A DNA stretch of 64,000 nt from Parolsenella sp958406235 (GTDB lineage Bacteria; Actinomycetota; Coriobacteriia; Coriobacteriales; Atopobiaceae). The notes below the pieces were generated by a model, which saw nothing but the letters and a program-made list of their open reading frames with translations, did not search any database and had not been told where the DNA came from. Position 1 is the stretch's first letter, and each line of letters begins with the position of its first letter. The translations under genes were made by a program, and so were the position numbers. Shown piece after piece: positions 35,394-43,111 of this stretch. Location: contig NZ_JBCLNF010000005.1 in NCBI RefSeq assembly GCF_039062465.1, positions 1 through 64,000 on the forward strand, in the 5' to 3' direction.

Positions 35394-35520
35394 AGATTCT
35401 GCGGCTCGATTTCGAGTTTTCACCCCAGCTGGCAAACGCTCAACTGGGGTTTTATTTGTGGTGCTCGTAGTCTCATATCTGTTTTTGGGCTCAGAACCGC
35501 AATATCCAGCCGCAGAATCT
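35394..35520. repeat. 13-bp inverted repeats around the LCP terminator
   Basis: AGATTCTGCGGCT (35394-35406) and its exact complement AGCCGCAGAATCT (35508-35520) enclose the terminator hairpin and a small CTCGA-TT-TCGAG stem. Either an elaborate terminator or a small mobile cassette. Confidence 0.6.
35422..35457 (+). terminator. Intrinsic terminator of the LCP operon
   Basis: ACCCCAG (35422-35428) pairs with CTGGGGT (35444-35450) followed by TTTATTT. Confidence 0.8.
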
Positions 35521-35694
35521 CAAATATGTTGTACGCCCCACTTGCAAACCCGCACAAACAGGTCCGCAATCAACCCTACAAGCACCCAATTCCCAAAGCG
35601 CAAGCCGGATCCAGCCAGACAACCACTAAAAAAGAAGCCCGCAACCCGGACCCACGAGCGTCCGAGCCGCGAGCTATGCTGCAACGCAAAGCGA

Positions 35695-35779
35695 GGCCGG
35701 GTCGGGTGGCCCGGCGCGAAAGGCTAAGGGAGATCGCGAAGCGATATGTCCTTTCGCAGAGTGGCCACCCGACCCGGCC
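35695..35779. terminator. Three-tier nested hairpin downstream of ychF
   Basis: Perfect 17-bp outer arms (35695-35711/35763-35779, GGCCGGGTCGGGTGGCC), then GCGAAAGG/CCTTTCGC (35716-35723/35750-35757), then ATCGC/GCGAT (35733-35737/35741-35745). It starts 9 bp after the ychF stop. No T run follows, so it may be a transcript-stabilising 3' structure or a structured RNA as well as a terminator. Confidence 0.65.
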
Positions 35780-35787
35780 GTTCAGGT

Positions 35788-36864
35788 CTAAACGTTAAAG
35801 CGGAAGTGCATCACGTCGCCGTCAGCCACGACGTAGTCCTTGCCCTCCATTCGGAGCCTTCCCGCCGCCTTGCAACCAGCCTCGCCGCCGAGGGTAACGT
35901 AGTCCTCATAGCTAGCGACCTCGGCCTTAATGAAGCCGCGCTCGAAATCCGAGTGAATGACACCAGCAGCCTGAGGAGCCTTGGCGCCGACGGGAATCGT
36001 CCACGCCTTGACCTCCATCTCGCCAGCGGTGAAGTAGCTCTGGAGACCCAGAAGCTTGTAGGCCGCCTGGGCAAGCACGTCGAGGCCCGGCTGCTCAAGG
36101 CCGAGGCTCTCGAGATACTCCGCAGCCTCCTCAGCATCGAGGTCGCAAAGCTCGGCCTCGACCTTCGCACAGATGGGGATGGGCGTGACGCCATCGATGG
36201 GCGCGAAATCGTCGCCAAGCATATCCTCATCGACGTTAGCGACGTAGAGGATCGGCTTCATCGTGAGCAGGAAGAGACCCTTCGCGGCAACGCGCTCCTC
36301 GTCCGTCATCTCCATAGTGGAGGCACGGTTGCCCTCGTTCAGCCAATCAACGAGACGCTTGGCCACATTGAACTTGGGCATGAGCTCCTTGTCACGCTTC
36401 GACTCCTTCTCGAGCTTGGGGAGCTGCTTCTCGAGCGTGCCGAGGTCTGCCAGGATGAGCTCGGTCATGATGGTGTCCGCGTCGCCCGCCGGATCGACGA
36501 AATCAGCCGTGCGGCCAACCTCGCGCATGACGTTGGGATCCTTGAAGTAGCGAACGACCTCGCAGATGGCATCGGTCTCGCGGATGTTTGCGAGGAACTG
36601 GTTGCCGAGGCCCTCTCCCTCGCTCGCGCCCTTCACGAGACCGGCGATGTCAACAAACTCGACCGCCGCAGGCACAATGCGGCCCGGATGCACGATGTCC
36701 GCGAGCTTCTGAAGACGCGAATCCGGCACGTCGACGATGCCGACGTTGGGGTCAATCGTGGCGAAGGGGTAGTTTGCCGCCAGGCCACCCTTCTTGGTGA
36801 GTGCGGTGAAGAGGGTCGACTTGCCGACGTTGGGGAGTCCCACGATGCCGATTGAAAGTGCCAC
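35788..36864 (-). CDS. ychF: Redox-regulated ATPase YchF
   Basis: 358-aa Obg-family P-loop NTPase that prefers ATP. GLPNVGKSTLFTALT (G1), FVDIAGLVKGASEGEGLGNQFL (G3 and the YchF-specific loop), NVDED in place of the GTP-specific NKxD (G4), and a C-terminal TGS domain (GAKAPQAAGVIHSDFERGFIKAEV...GKDYVVADGDVMHFRFNV, quoted in part). Length is normal. Implicated in ribosome- and stress-related functions. Monocistronic, with an iron-sulfur protein gene upstream on the same strand after 84 bp. Confidence 0.93.
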   Translation of the reverse strand: MALSIGIVGLPNVGKSTLFTALTKKGGLAANYPFATIDPNVGIVDVPDSRLQKLADIVHPGRIVPAAVEFVDIAGLVKGASEGEGLGNQFLANIRETDAICEVVRYFKDPNVMREVGRTADFVDPAGDADTIMTELILADLGTLEKQLPKLEKESKRDKELMPKFNVAKRLVDWLNEGNRASTMEMTDEERVAAKGLFLLTMKPILYVANVDEDMLGDDFAPIDGVTPIPICAKVEAELCDLDAEEAAEYLESLGLEQPGLDVLAQAAYKLLGLQSYFTAGEMEVKAWTIPVGAKAPQAAGVIHSDFERGFIKAEVASYEDYVTLGGEAGCKAAGRLRMEGKDYVVADGDVMHFRFNV

Positions 36865-36948
36865 GTTTGATCCTTCCGTGCTTTCCGAGGCGAAGCCTCG
36901 AGGTTTGGTGTCGCTCGGCGCGGGCGCAGGGCCACGCGCCGGAGTGTA

Positions 36949-38220
36949 CTAGTTATCCGTGTCGAGCTTCTCGAGGATGTCGAGGCCGCGCCTGAGCTGG
37001 GCCATACCCTGTTTCTTGAGCTTCTCCATCTCGGCCTTTTGCTCGGCCTGGCGCTTCTTGCGCTCGACTTCTTCCTTATCGGGAACGACGAGCTCCGCGC
37101 CTTCGTATTTCTCCCAGGTAAGGGCATGTTCGCCGCAAGCCTTGAGGCAGGCGCCGCACTCGATGCAGTAGGCGCTCTCGACCTTGAAGATGCCGTTCTC
37201 CGCAAGCTCGCACGCACGCGTGGGGCAAACGTCGACGCAGTCGCCGCAGAGGTTGCAGCGCTCAGGGTCGCAGGTGGGGCGCTGCGGAGAAAGACGGACG
37301 GCGAGCTTGGGGTGGCGCTGGAGCGTCGTCATGACAAGCTGGCGGCGCTGAGTAAGCACGCGGCGGCGCTGAGTGGGCGCCGGGGCGGCGCCACCCTCGA
37401 CCGCATGGGTGATGGCATTGATGCGACGGGTGTTCTCGTCAAGCTTCTGCTTGATGGTGCGAGCGGCAGCAAGGGCGGGGTTGGCGGCGCCAAGGGCGGC
37501 CATGCCCTGCTTGCTCATGCTCTCGAGGAACTCCTTGCGCTCGAAATCGTGGTTCTTGGTGTAGTCGAGGTCCTTCTCGTCCACCTCGAGGCCGATGCCC
37601 TTGCCAGAGAGTTGCTCGGCGAGCTCGATCTGGGAGCCGAGCATCTCCTCGCCCGTGGTGTTGCGACAACGGTCGCAGATGCCGAGGGGCAGGTAGACGC
37701 TCACGTTCTTGTAGTCCGCAAGGATGGCGAACCAGACCTCGGCGGGTACGTCACCGATGCACGGCAGGACGACCTCGTTCTCCTGCGGCATGCGGCCGAT
37801 GGCGCGCGTGCAGGTGACATACGCGTGCTCGTAGGCGCTCGCCGCGCGGACGATGCGCTCGTAGAGGCGGCGCGGGTTGATCTGGGGCGAGGTGAAGGAG
37901 CCGGCAGGGCAGGCCGTCACGCACAGGCCGCACTTACGGCAACTGTCGAGGACCTCGATCGAGCCCTCGGAGAAATCAATCGCCTTGACCGGACAGACGT
38001 CCGCGCAGGCATGGCAGAGCTTGGTACTCTTACCCTGGCAAGCGATGCAGCTGTTCACGTTGGCGCGGGGGCGGTCCTTGTAGTCAGACGGGTTCCACGT
38101 CTCGACTTCCTCGGGATTCGCCGCGAGGGCGTTCGTGATGTCTTCGACTGGATTGGAAAGCGACTGCCAGTCATTCTTGATGTCGATGAACTCATCGAGC
38201 AGGTCGCGCTTCTCGGCCAT
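36949..38220 (-). CDS. Multi-cluster 4Fe-4S ferredoxin-like protein
   Basis: 423-aa soluble protein with two ferredoxin regions. N-terminal half: CIACQGKSTKLCHACADVCP and CRKCGLCVTACP. Middle: CTRAIG, CIGDVPAEVW and ICDRCRN, resembling proteins that supply single Cys ligands, then a predicted helical region. C-terminal half: CNLCGDCVDVCP and CIECGACLKACGEHAL. A charged coiled-coil tail ends it. At least four 4Fe-4S clusters are expected. Related proteins occur in Coriobacteriia and other anaerobes; the redox partner is unknown and no reductase is adjacent. Overlapping antisense frames are not real genes. Confidence 0.78.
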   Translation of the reverse strand: MAEKRDLLDEFIDIKNDWQSLSNPVEDITNALAANPEEVETWNPSDYKDRPRANVNSCIACQGKSTKLCHACADVCPVKAIDFSEGSIEVLDSCRKCGLCVTACPAGSFTSPQINPRRLYERIVRAASAYEHAYVTCTRAIGRMPQENEVVLPCIGDVPAEVWFAILADYKNVSVYLPLGICDRCRNTTGEEMLGSQIELAEQLSGKGIGLEVDEKDLDYTKNHDFERKEFLESMSKQGMAALGAANPALAAARTIKQKLDENTRRINAITHAVEGGAAPAPTQRRRVLTQRRQLVMTTLQRHPKLAVRLSPQRPTCDPERCNLCGDCVDVCPTRACELAENGIFKVESAYCIECGACLKACGEHALTWEKYEGAELVVPDKEEVERKKRQAEQKAEMEKLKKQGMAQLRRGLDILEKLDTDN

Positions 38221-38487
38221 GTCTCTCCCCTCGCAACCACACCGCTCCCCAGCGGCACAACTGTTTAATCATACCCAAGAACAGCTGAGGATGCCCCTCC
38301 GTAAAGGACATCCTCAGCGTCAACAGCTCAATCTATGCGCATTGCCGAACAGCAGAGGCCCCAAGCCTTGCCGTAGCAAACAACCAAGCGCAGCCAGCTC
38401 AAGCCGTACGCATCGGCGGCGTAAACAGCAGAAGCCCCGACACCGGTGTTGCTAAGCAGCTCAAGCCGTACGCATCGCTAAACAGCA
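38221..38487. repeat. Degenerate tandem repeats 3' of groEL
   Basis: AACAGCAGAGGCCCC-(N3)-CCTTGCCGTAGC occurs at ~38348 and ~38481, and CAGCTCAAGCCGTACGCATC at ~38395 and ~38457. The repeats interleave and the last one forms an arm of the groEL terminator, so they look like duplicated terminator pieces. No gene seen in this interval. Confidence 0.55.
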
Positions 38488-38567
38488 GAGGCCCCGGGCC
38501 TTGCCGTAGCAAACATTCCGCAGCGCCAAAGGCGCGAGGACATTTGCGAGGCAAGGCCCGGGGCCTC
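38488..38567 (-). terminator. groEL terminator, 18-bp stem
   Basis: GAGGCCCCGGGCCTTGCC (38488-38505) is perfectly complementary to 38550-38567, with an inner GCGCC-AAA-GGCGC hairpin. It lies 24 bp after the groEL stop. Confidence 0.75.
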
Positions 38568-38590
38568 GTCAGGTGGTTAGCCGATCGGGC

Positions 38591-40228
38591 TTAGTACATG
38601 CCGGGGCCGCCAGCCTGGGAGGCAGCAGCGGTGATGGCCTCCTCGATGGTCTTGTCCTTGTGCTCGTCGGAAACCGTGGCCTCGGTGATGAGGATCAAGC
38701 CAGCGACGGAGGCGGCGTTCTGGAGGGTCACGCGGGAAACCTTGACCGGGTCAAGGACGCCCATCTCAATCATGTTGCCCCACTCGCCGTTGGCGGAGTT
38801 GAGGCCCTCGCCGGCAGCCAGGCCCTTGATCTTCTCGACCACGACGGAGCCCTCGTAACCAGCGTTCTCGGCAATCTTCTTGACCGGGGCAGTCAGAGCC
38901 TTGCGGACGATCTCGACACCGATCTTCTCCTCGTCGGTGGCATCAATCTGGTCGAGAGCCGGCAGAGCCTCGAGGAACGCGACGCCGCCGCCGGCGACGA
39001 TGCCCTCCTCAACAGCAGCGCGGGTAGCCTGGAGGGCGTCCTCGATGCGGTGCTTGATCTCCTTGAGCTCGACCTCGGTGGCAGCGCCAACCTTGATCAC
39101 GGCAACGCCGCCGGAGAGCTTGGCGAGACGCTCCTGGAGCTTCTCACGGTCAAACTCGGAATCGGTGTGCTCGATCTCACCCTTGATCTGGGCGACGCGC
39201 TCGTCGATGGCCTCCCTGGAGCCAGCGCCAGAGACGATGGTGGTGGTGTCCTTGGTAATCTTGACGGCCTTGGCGCGACCGAGCATCTCAGCGGTGGTGT
39301 CGGAGATCTTGATGCCGAGCTCCTCCATGGCGACCTGACCGCCAGTGAGGACGGCGATGTCCTCGAGCATGCGCTTGCGACGATCGCCATAGCCCGGGGC
39401 CTTCACGGCGGCGACCTTCAGGGTGCCGCGGAGCTTGTTGAGGATCAGGGTGGCGAGAGCCTCGCCGTCGACGTCCTCGCACACGATGAGGAGGGAGGAG
39501 CCGGACTTCTGGACGGCCTCGAGGACCGGGAGGATGTCCTGGATGTTGGAGATCTTCTGATCAGACATCAGGATGTAGGGGTTCTCGAGCTCGGCGACCA
39601 TGGCAGAGTTGTCGGTCGCGAAGTACGGGGAGATGTAACCCTTGTCGAACTGCATGCCCTCGACGGTGTCGACAGAGATGCCGAAGTTGGTCTTGTCCTC
39701 GTCAACGGTGATGACGCCGTCCTTGCCCACGACCTCCATGGCGTCGGCGATCTTCTGGCCAACCTGCGGGTCAGAGGCTGAGATGGTGCCGACGGAAGCG
39801 ATCTGCTCCTTGGTGTCGACGTTCTTGGCGGAGGCCTTCATGGAGTCGACGACGGCGGTGACGGCCTTGTCGACGCCGCGACGGATGGCCAGCGGATCAG
39901 CACCGGCGGCGACGTTGCGGAGGCCCTCGTTCACGATGACCTGGGCGAGGAGCGTAGCGGTGGTGGTGCCGTCACCCACGGTGTCGTTGGTCTTGGTGGC
40001 GACCTCCTTCACGAGCTGAGCACCCATGTTCTCGACGGGATCCTTGAGCTCGATCTCCTTGGCGACGGAGACGCCGTCATTGGTGATCGTGGGGGCACCG
40101 AAGTTGCGCTCGAGGGCGACGTAGCGGCCCTTGGGGCCCATGGTGGCGGTAACGGCATCAGCCAGGGTGTTGACGCCCTTGGCGAGCTTGGCACGAGCAT
40201 CGGTGCCGAACGTAATGTTCTTGGCCAT
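38591..40228 (-). CDS. groEL: 60-kDa chaperonin GroEL
   Basis: 545-aa chaperonin. AKNITFGTDARAKLAKGVNTLADAV at the N-terminus, the ATP site TMGPKGRYVALERNFGAP and DGTTTATLLAQ, and the signature region (ATRAAVEEGIVAGGGVAFLEALP). The C-terminus ends SQAGGPGMY, shorter than the Gly-Gly-Met tail of many GroELs. Operon with groES 91 bp upstream. Folds cytosolic proteins in the GroES-capped cavity. A very long antisense frame over this gene is a codon-usage artefact. Confidence 0.96.
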   Translation of the reverse strand: MAKNITFGTDARAKLAKGVNTLADAVTATMGPKGRYVALERNFGAPTITNDGVSVAKEIELKDPVENMGAQLVKEVATKTNDTVGDGTTTATLLAQVIVNEGLRNVAAGADPLAIRRGVDKAVTAVVDSMKASAKNVDTKEQIASVGTISASDPQVGQKIADAMEVVGKDGVITVDEDKTNFGISVDTVEGMQFDKGYISPYFATDNSAMVAELENPYILMSDQKISNIQDILPVLEAVQKSGSSLLIVCEDVDGEALATLILNKLRGTLKVAAVKAPGYGDRRKRMLEDIAVLTGGQVAMEELGIKISDTTAEMLGRAKAVKITKDTTTIVSGAGSREAIDERVAQIKGEIEHTDSEFDREKLQERLAKLSGGVAVIKVGAATEVELKEIKHRIEDALQATRAAVEEGIVAGGGVAFLEALPALDQIDATDEEKIGVEIVRKALTAPVKKIAENAGYEGSVVVEKIKGLAAGEGLNSANGEWGNMIEMGVLDPVKVSRVTLQNAASVAGLILITEATVSDEHKDKTIEEAITAAASQAGGPGMY

Positions 40229-40319
40229 TGGTGGCTTCCTTTCGAGTTGACCGCGCTTCGCCGAGTCTTGGCACGCGCGGTTGAAGTTTCATGGAATGCG
40301 GGCATTGCCCGCGAAAGAG

Positions 40320-40613
40320 CTAGGCCTCGATGACGGCGTAGATGTCATCAGCGCGGAGAAGCAGGTAATCCTCGCCGTCGACCTTGACGTCGCTGCCGCC
40401 GAACTTGCCGTAGTAGACCTCGTCGCCAACCTTGACGTCCAGGGCGATGCGCTCGCCATGGTCAGTGAACTTGCCAGCGCCGACGGCGATGACCTCGCCC
40501 TTCTGCGGCTTCTCCTGGGCACCGCTGGAGATGTAGAGGCCGGTCGAGGTCTTCTCCTCCTTGGGAGCGGGCTTGACCAGGACGCGGTCACCGAGCGGCT
40601 TGAGAGTCGTCAT
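40320..40613 (-). CDS. groES: 10-kDa co-chaperonin GroES
   Basis: 97-aa co-chaperonin: LKPLGDRVLVKPAPKEEKTSTGLYI, mobile loop region, GEVIAVGAGKFTDHGERIALDVKVGDEVYYGKFGG and ...YLLLRADDIYAVIEA. ATG 40613 after GAAGGAGG. First gene of groES-groEL. No CIRCE (TTAGCACTC-N9-GAGTGCTAA) lies upstream, so HrcA control by that element is not supported here. Confidence 0.96.
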   Translation of the reverse strand: MTTLKPLGDRVLVKPAPKEEKTSTGLYISSGAQEKPQKGEVIAVGAGKFTDHGERIALDVKVGDEVYYGKFGGSDVKVDGEDYLLLRADDIYAVIEA

Positions 40614-41077
40614 ATCCAAGAACCTCCTTCTGGGCGCCCTTCTGGGCGCACGAATATCCAACGTGCGATTGCGATTCCGCATCGCCAATTCCAACGTTGA
40701 GAATGATACCCAGACAATCCAACTTATACCAGACGGATTGAAAAAATCTTCTGCGAACGCGCTTAGATTTTGTGATAGCGGCTCGAGTAAAGAACGTGAG
40801 CGCCCCTATGCAGGGAAAATGCTGCCTTGCAATCAAATTTGGCAAATCCGCGAACGGTAATTGCCTTGGCGCGATTAATGAATTAGGACCCCGCACGTCA
40901 GCCTCGTTCAGCCCGTTTTATGCGTCAAAGCAGAAGCTCGATGAGAGGCCGTAGATTGCTTGCCAAACATCGAGGCAGATGTGCTGTAGACACCCACGCT
41001 GACAATTTCATATGCACTGTCTACAGACAAAACGCCGTCTCGGACGGACGATATCGGCAGGCCGAAAGGAGTGAGCC
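40614..41077. other. groES/ABC divergent region
   Basis: 464 bp with the groES promoter (a TATCAT-like -10 around 40698-40703 on the minus strand is possible) and the ABC permease promoter. A 9-bp inverted repeat at 40984-41026 is annotated separately. No further gene. Confidence 0.5.
40984..41026 (+). promoter_or_regulatory. CTGTAGACA inverted repeat upstream of ABC genes
   Basis: CTGTAGACA (40984-40992) and TGTCTACAG (41018-41026), exact complements separated by 25 bp, ~50 bp before the permease start. Probable operator; the regulator is unknown. Confidence 0.5.
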
Positions 41078-42277
41078 ATGAGAAACCTCACCCGCATTGA
41101 CCGCGATGGCGTCAAAGTGCCCAGAAGCCCGATGGCAGCCATGGTGCGTACATCCCTAAGCGATTGCCTGAGCAGCAAGACGTTCATTGTCGTGCTCGTC
41201 CTCGCACAGGTGCTCTTCTTGCTCCCGGGACTCGTGGGCTATCCAACGCTCTCCGACCTGGCGATCGGCCAGGAGCAGGTCAACCAGACCCTGGAGATCC
41301 TGTTGACCGGAATGGAGGGCGGCGTCTACGACTCGGCACCGGACGCGCTCAAGGACATCAACGCGCGCGAGCTCGAAGCGCTCACGGCCGCCTCAAACGC
41401 GCCCTATCCGAGCAAAGAGTTCTTCATCGCCTACGCGCAGTATTACGACGTAGAGATCGAATGCGCGAAGCTCGGCCACACCGAGTCGACTCCAAGCCTG
41501 TACGCTCGCTCTGAACTCATCCATCGATTGGCCGGCCTTGAAAACCCCGAGGCATACGCCAGCGCGACAGAGATGCCGGCCGTGTACTATCTAGCATTTG
41601 TACTGGGCCTCATGCCGGGAATCATTCTGCTGCTGCCAGTGGCACTGCTCACGAGCGGTTCCCAAAGGAGGCTCGGAAGCAGAACTCTAGTCTCAATGGC
41701 GCCAGTCTCGCGAGCATCCAAGCGACTGGCATGCACCGCCGTTGCGTCCGCTCTGTCGTTTGCGTGCCTCGCGGCCATACTTCTCCCGGCAGCACTTCTC
41801 GCAGCGATAAGGAACGGCATCGGCGACTTTGCATACCCCGTAGTGAGCATCACCGATGGGGTCGTGAGCTCGAGCACCATCGGGGATGTGCTCGCGCAGG
41901 ACGCCACGCTCATGACGTTTGCGTCGCTTATGGTAGTCGCACTCGTCGCGGCGGCAGAATCCGTCCGGGCACACTGCGGGTTGGGAGTTGCGTTCGCGTT
42001 GCTCGTCTGCCCCCTGATTCCCATTTACACGTCTCAGTCGTCGAGATGGAGAGCGGTCGCGCGGCATCTTCCCAGCTCATACATCTCGTGCGGAAGCGTC
42101 GTGGGACTGCCGGTCTATGCAAACGGACTTGATATCCGGGCGATTCCAGGCACCACGTGGGAGCTTGGGCTCGTGACGCTCTTCCTATTCGCGATCGCCC
42201 TCCTGGCAATCGCCCTCTTTACGGACATGGCTCGCGAACGCACGGCAACAAAGCAGCTAGCGAGGCGATTCTCATGA
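41078..42277 (+). CDS. ABC-2-type permease
   Basis: 399-aa membrane protein: TM1 ~36-55, a long extracytoplasmic helical region (~60-170), then five or six TM helices from ~175. Layout fits ABC-2 permeases, though the sequence is not close to a family I can name. AAAGGAG site before ATG. Overlaps the ATPase start by four bases. Substrate unknown. The 12-codon ORF downstream may be relevant. Confidence 0.7.
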   Translation: MRNLTRIDRDGVKVPRSPMAAMVRTSLSDCLSSKTFIVVLVLAQVLFLLPGLVGYPTLSDLAIGQEQVNQTLEILLTGMEGGVYDSAPDALKDINARELEALTAASNAPYPSKEFFIAYAQYYDVEIECAKLGHTESTPSLYARSELIHRLAGLENPEAYASATEMPAVYYLAFVLGLMPGIILLLPVALLTSGSQRRLGSRTLVSMAPVSRASKRLACTAVASALSFACLAAILLPAALLAAIRNGIGDFAYPVVSITDGVVSSSTIGDVLAQDATLMTFASLMVVALVAAAESVRAHCGLGVAFALLVCPLIPIYTSQSSRWRAVARHLPSSYISCGSVVGLPVYANGLDIRAIPGTTWELGLVTLFLFAIALLAIALFTDMARERTATKQLARRFS

Positions 42278-42990
42278 TTGGCTTCCTCAACCTTTGTGCA
42301 CGACGCGGAGACAGGCTTGTCCTGGACAACGCCAACATCGAAATACCCACCGGCACCGTCACGGGGCTCGTCGCCCCCAACGGAAGCGGCAAGACAACGC
42401 TGCTCGAGTCAATCTATGAGCCATGGAGCAGGCACGTCACATGCAAGATCGACGGCGGGAACACATCGGTCACACGCAATCCGAGCGCCGTCGAATGGAA
42501 AAGGGTCGTCTTCTACCTGCCGTCGCCATCCGTCCTGAGCCCGCGCGCCTCCGTTCGGCAGAACATCGAATTTGCCAGAGATTATTGGGGATCGCAGGTA
42601 GACGTTGCAAAGCTATCCTCCCGCCTTGGCATTGAGGGATTCCTCAATCTTCCCATCCGAAAGTGTTCGCAAGGAATGGCGCAGCTCGCCTCCATTGCCA
42701 CCGCCATGGCAACAGGAGCAAACCTGCTCCTTTTCGACGAGCCCATGAGCGCGCTTGACCCCACCAATGTCGGAACCGTCACAAGAGCCATGCGGTCCTA
42801 CGTGCGAACCGGCCGCTCGATCGTTCTGTCTAGCCACAACCTCGCAAACGTTGACCTTTCCTGCGACCGCGTCGCCTTCATCGTCAACAAGCAGGTTGAG
42901 CTTCACGACCGTATAAGAAACCGCACTGGTTCCTGCGCCGCCCGCTACCACGAGCTTTACGAAAAGGGAGGAAACGCACCAGCGCACTAA
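42274..42990 (+). CDS. ABC transporter ATPase
   Basis: 238-aa ATPase. Walker A APNGSGKTTLLES, signature KCSQGMAQLASIATAMATG (C-S-Q-G-M, a degenerate LSGGQ), Walker B LLLFDEPMSALDP, H-loop IVLSSHNLANV. ATG 42274 overlaps the permease TGA. Short C-terminus without regulatory domain. Partner of the permease at 41078. Confidence 0.82.
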   Translation: MIGFLNLCARRGDRLVLDNANIEIPTGTVTGLVAPNGSGKTTLLESIYEPWSRHVTCKIDGGNTSVTRNPSAVEWKRVVFYLPSPSVLSPRASVRQNIEFARDYWGSQVDVAKLSSRLGIEGFLNLPIRKCSQGMAQLASIATAMATGANLLLFDEPMSALDPTNVGTVTRAMRSYVRTGRSIVLSSHNLANVDLSCDRVAFIVNKQVELHDRIRNRTGSCAARYHELYEKGGNAPAH

Positions 42991-43014
42991 AGAGAACCGA
43001 CAGGAGGAGCGAGC

Positions 43015-43053
43015 ATGCTAAGCAGAACCAAAAAAGCCATGCTCACGCCCTAG
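43015..43053 (+). CDS. 12-codon ORF MLSRTKKAMLTP
   Basis: Preceded by AGGAGGAGCGAGC, one of the strongest ribosome sites in the window, 24 bp after the ABC ATPase. Encodes a basic 12-residue peptide and then a terminator follows. Could be a signalling or leader peptide handled by the transporter, or the start of a truncated gene. Confidence 0.35.
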   Translation: MLSRTKKAMLTP

Positions 43054-43081
43054 CGGCTCTCATAACGACCTGGTAGAACCT

Positions 43082-43111
43082 AGCCGCCCGGCGATCATCG
43101 GGCGGCTTTCA
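43082..43111. terminator. Bidirectional terminator
   Basis: AGCCGCCCG (43082-43090) pairs with CGGGCGGCT (43099-43107), followed by TTCATTTC. It lies between the ABC operon and the convergent LuxR-type gene. Confidence 0.8.

Noticed and set aside
38573..39781. Very long open frame antisense to groEL (and similar ones opposite guaA, nadE, tsaBD and ychF)
   Set aside because: Low-complexity Leu/Asp/Glu/Val-rich translations typical of the reverse strand of high-GC genes; no ribosome site and no family resemblance.
40614..40760. CIRCE/HrcA operator upstream of groES
   Set aside because: I looked for TTAGCACTC-N9-GAGTGCTAA and the HAIR motif and found neither; only a weak GCGAT/ATCGC stem is present.
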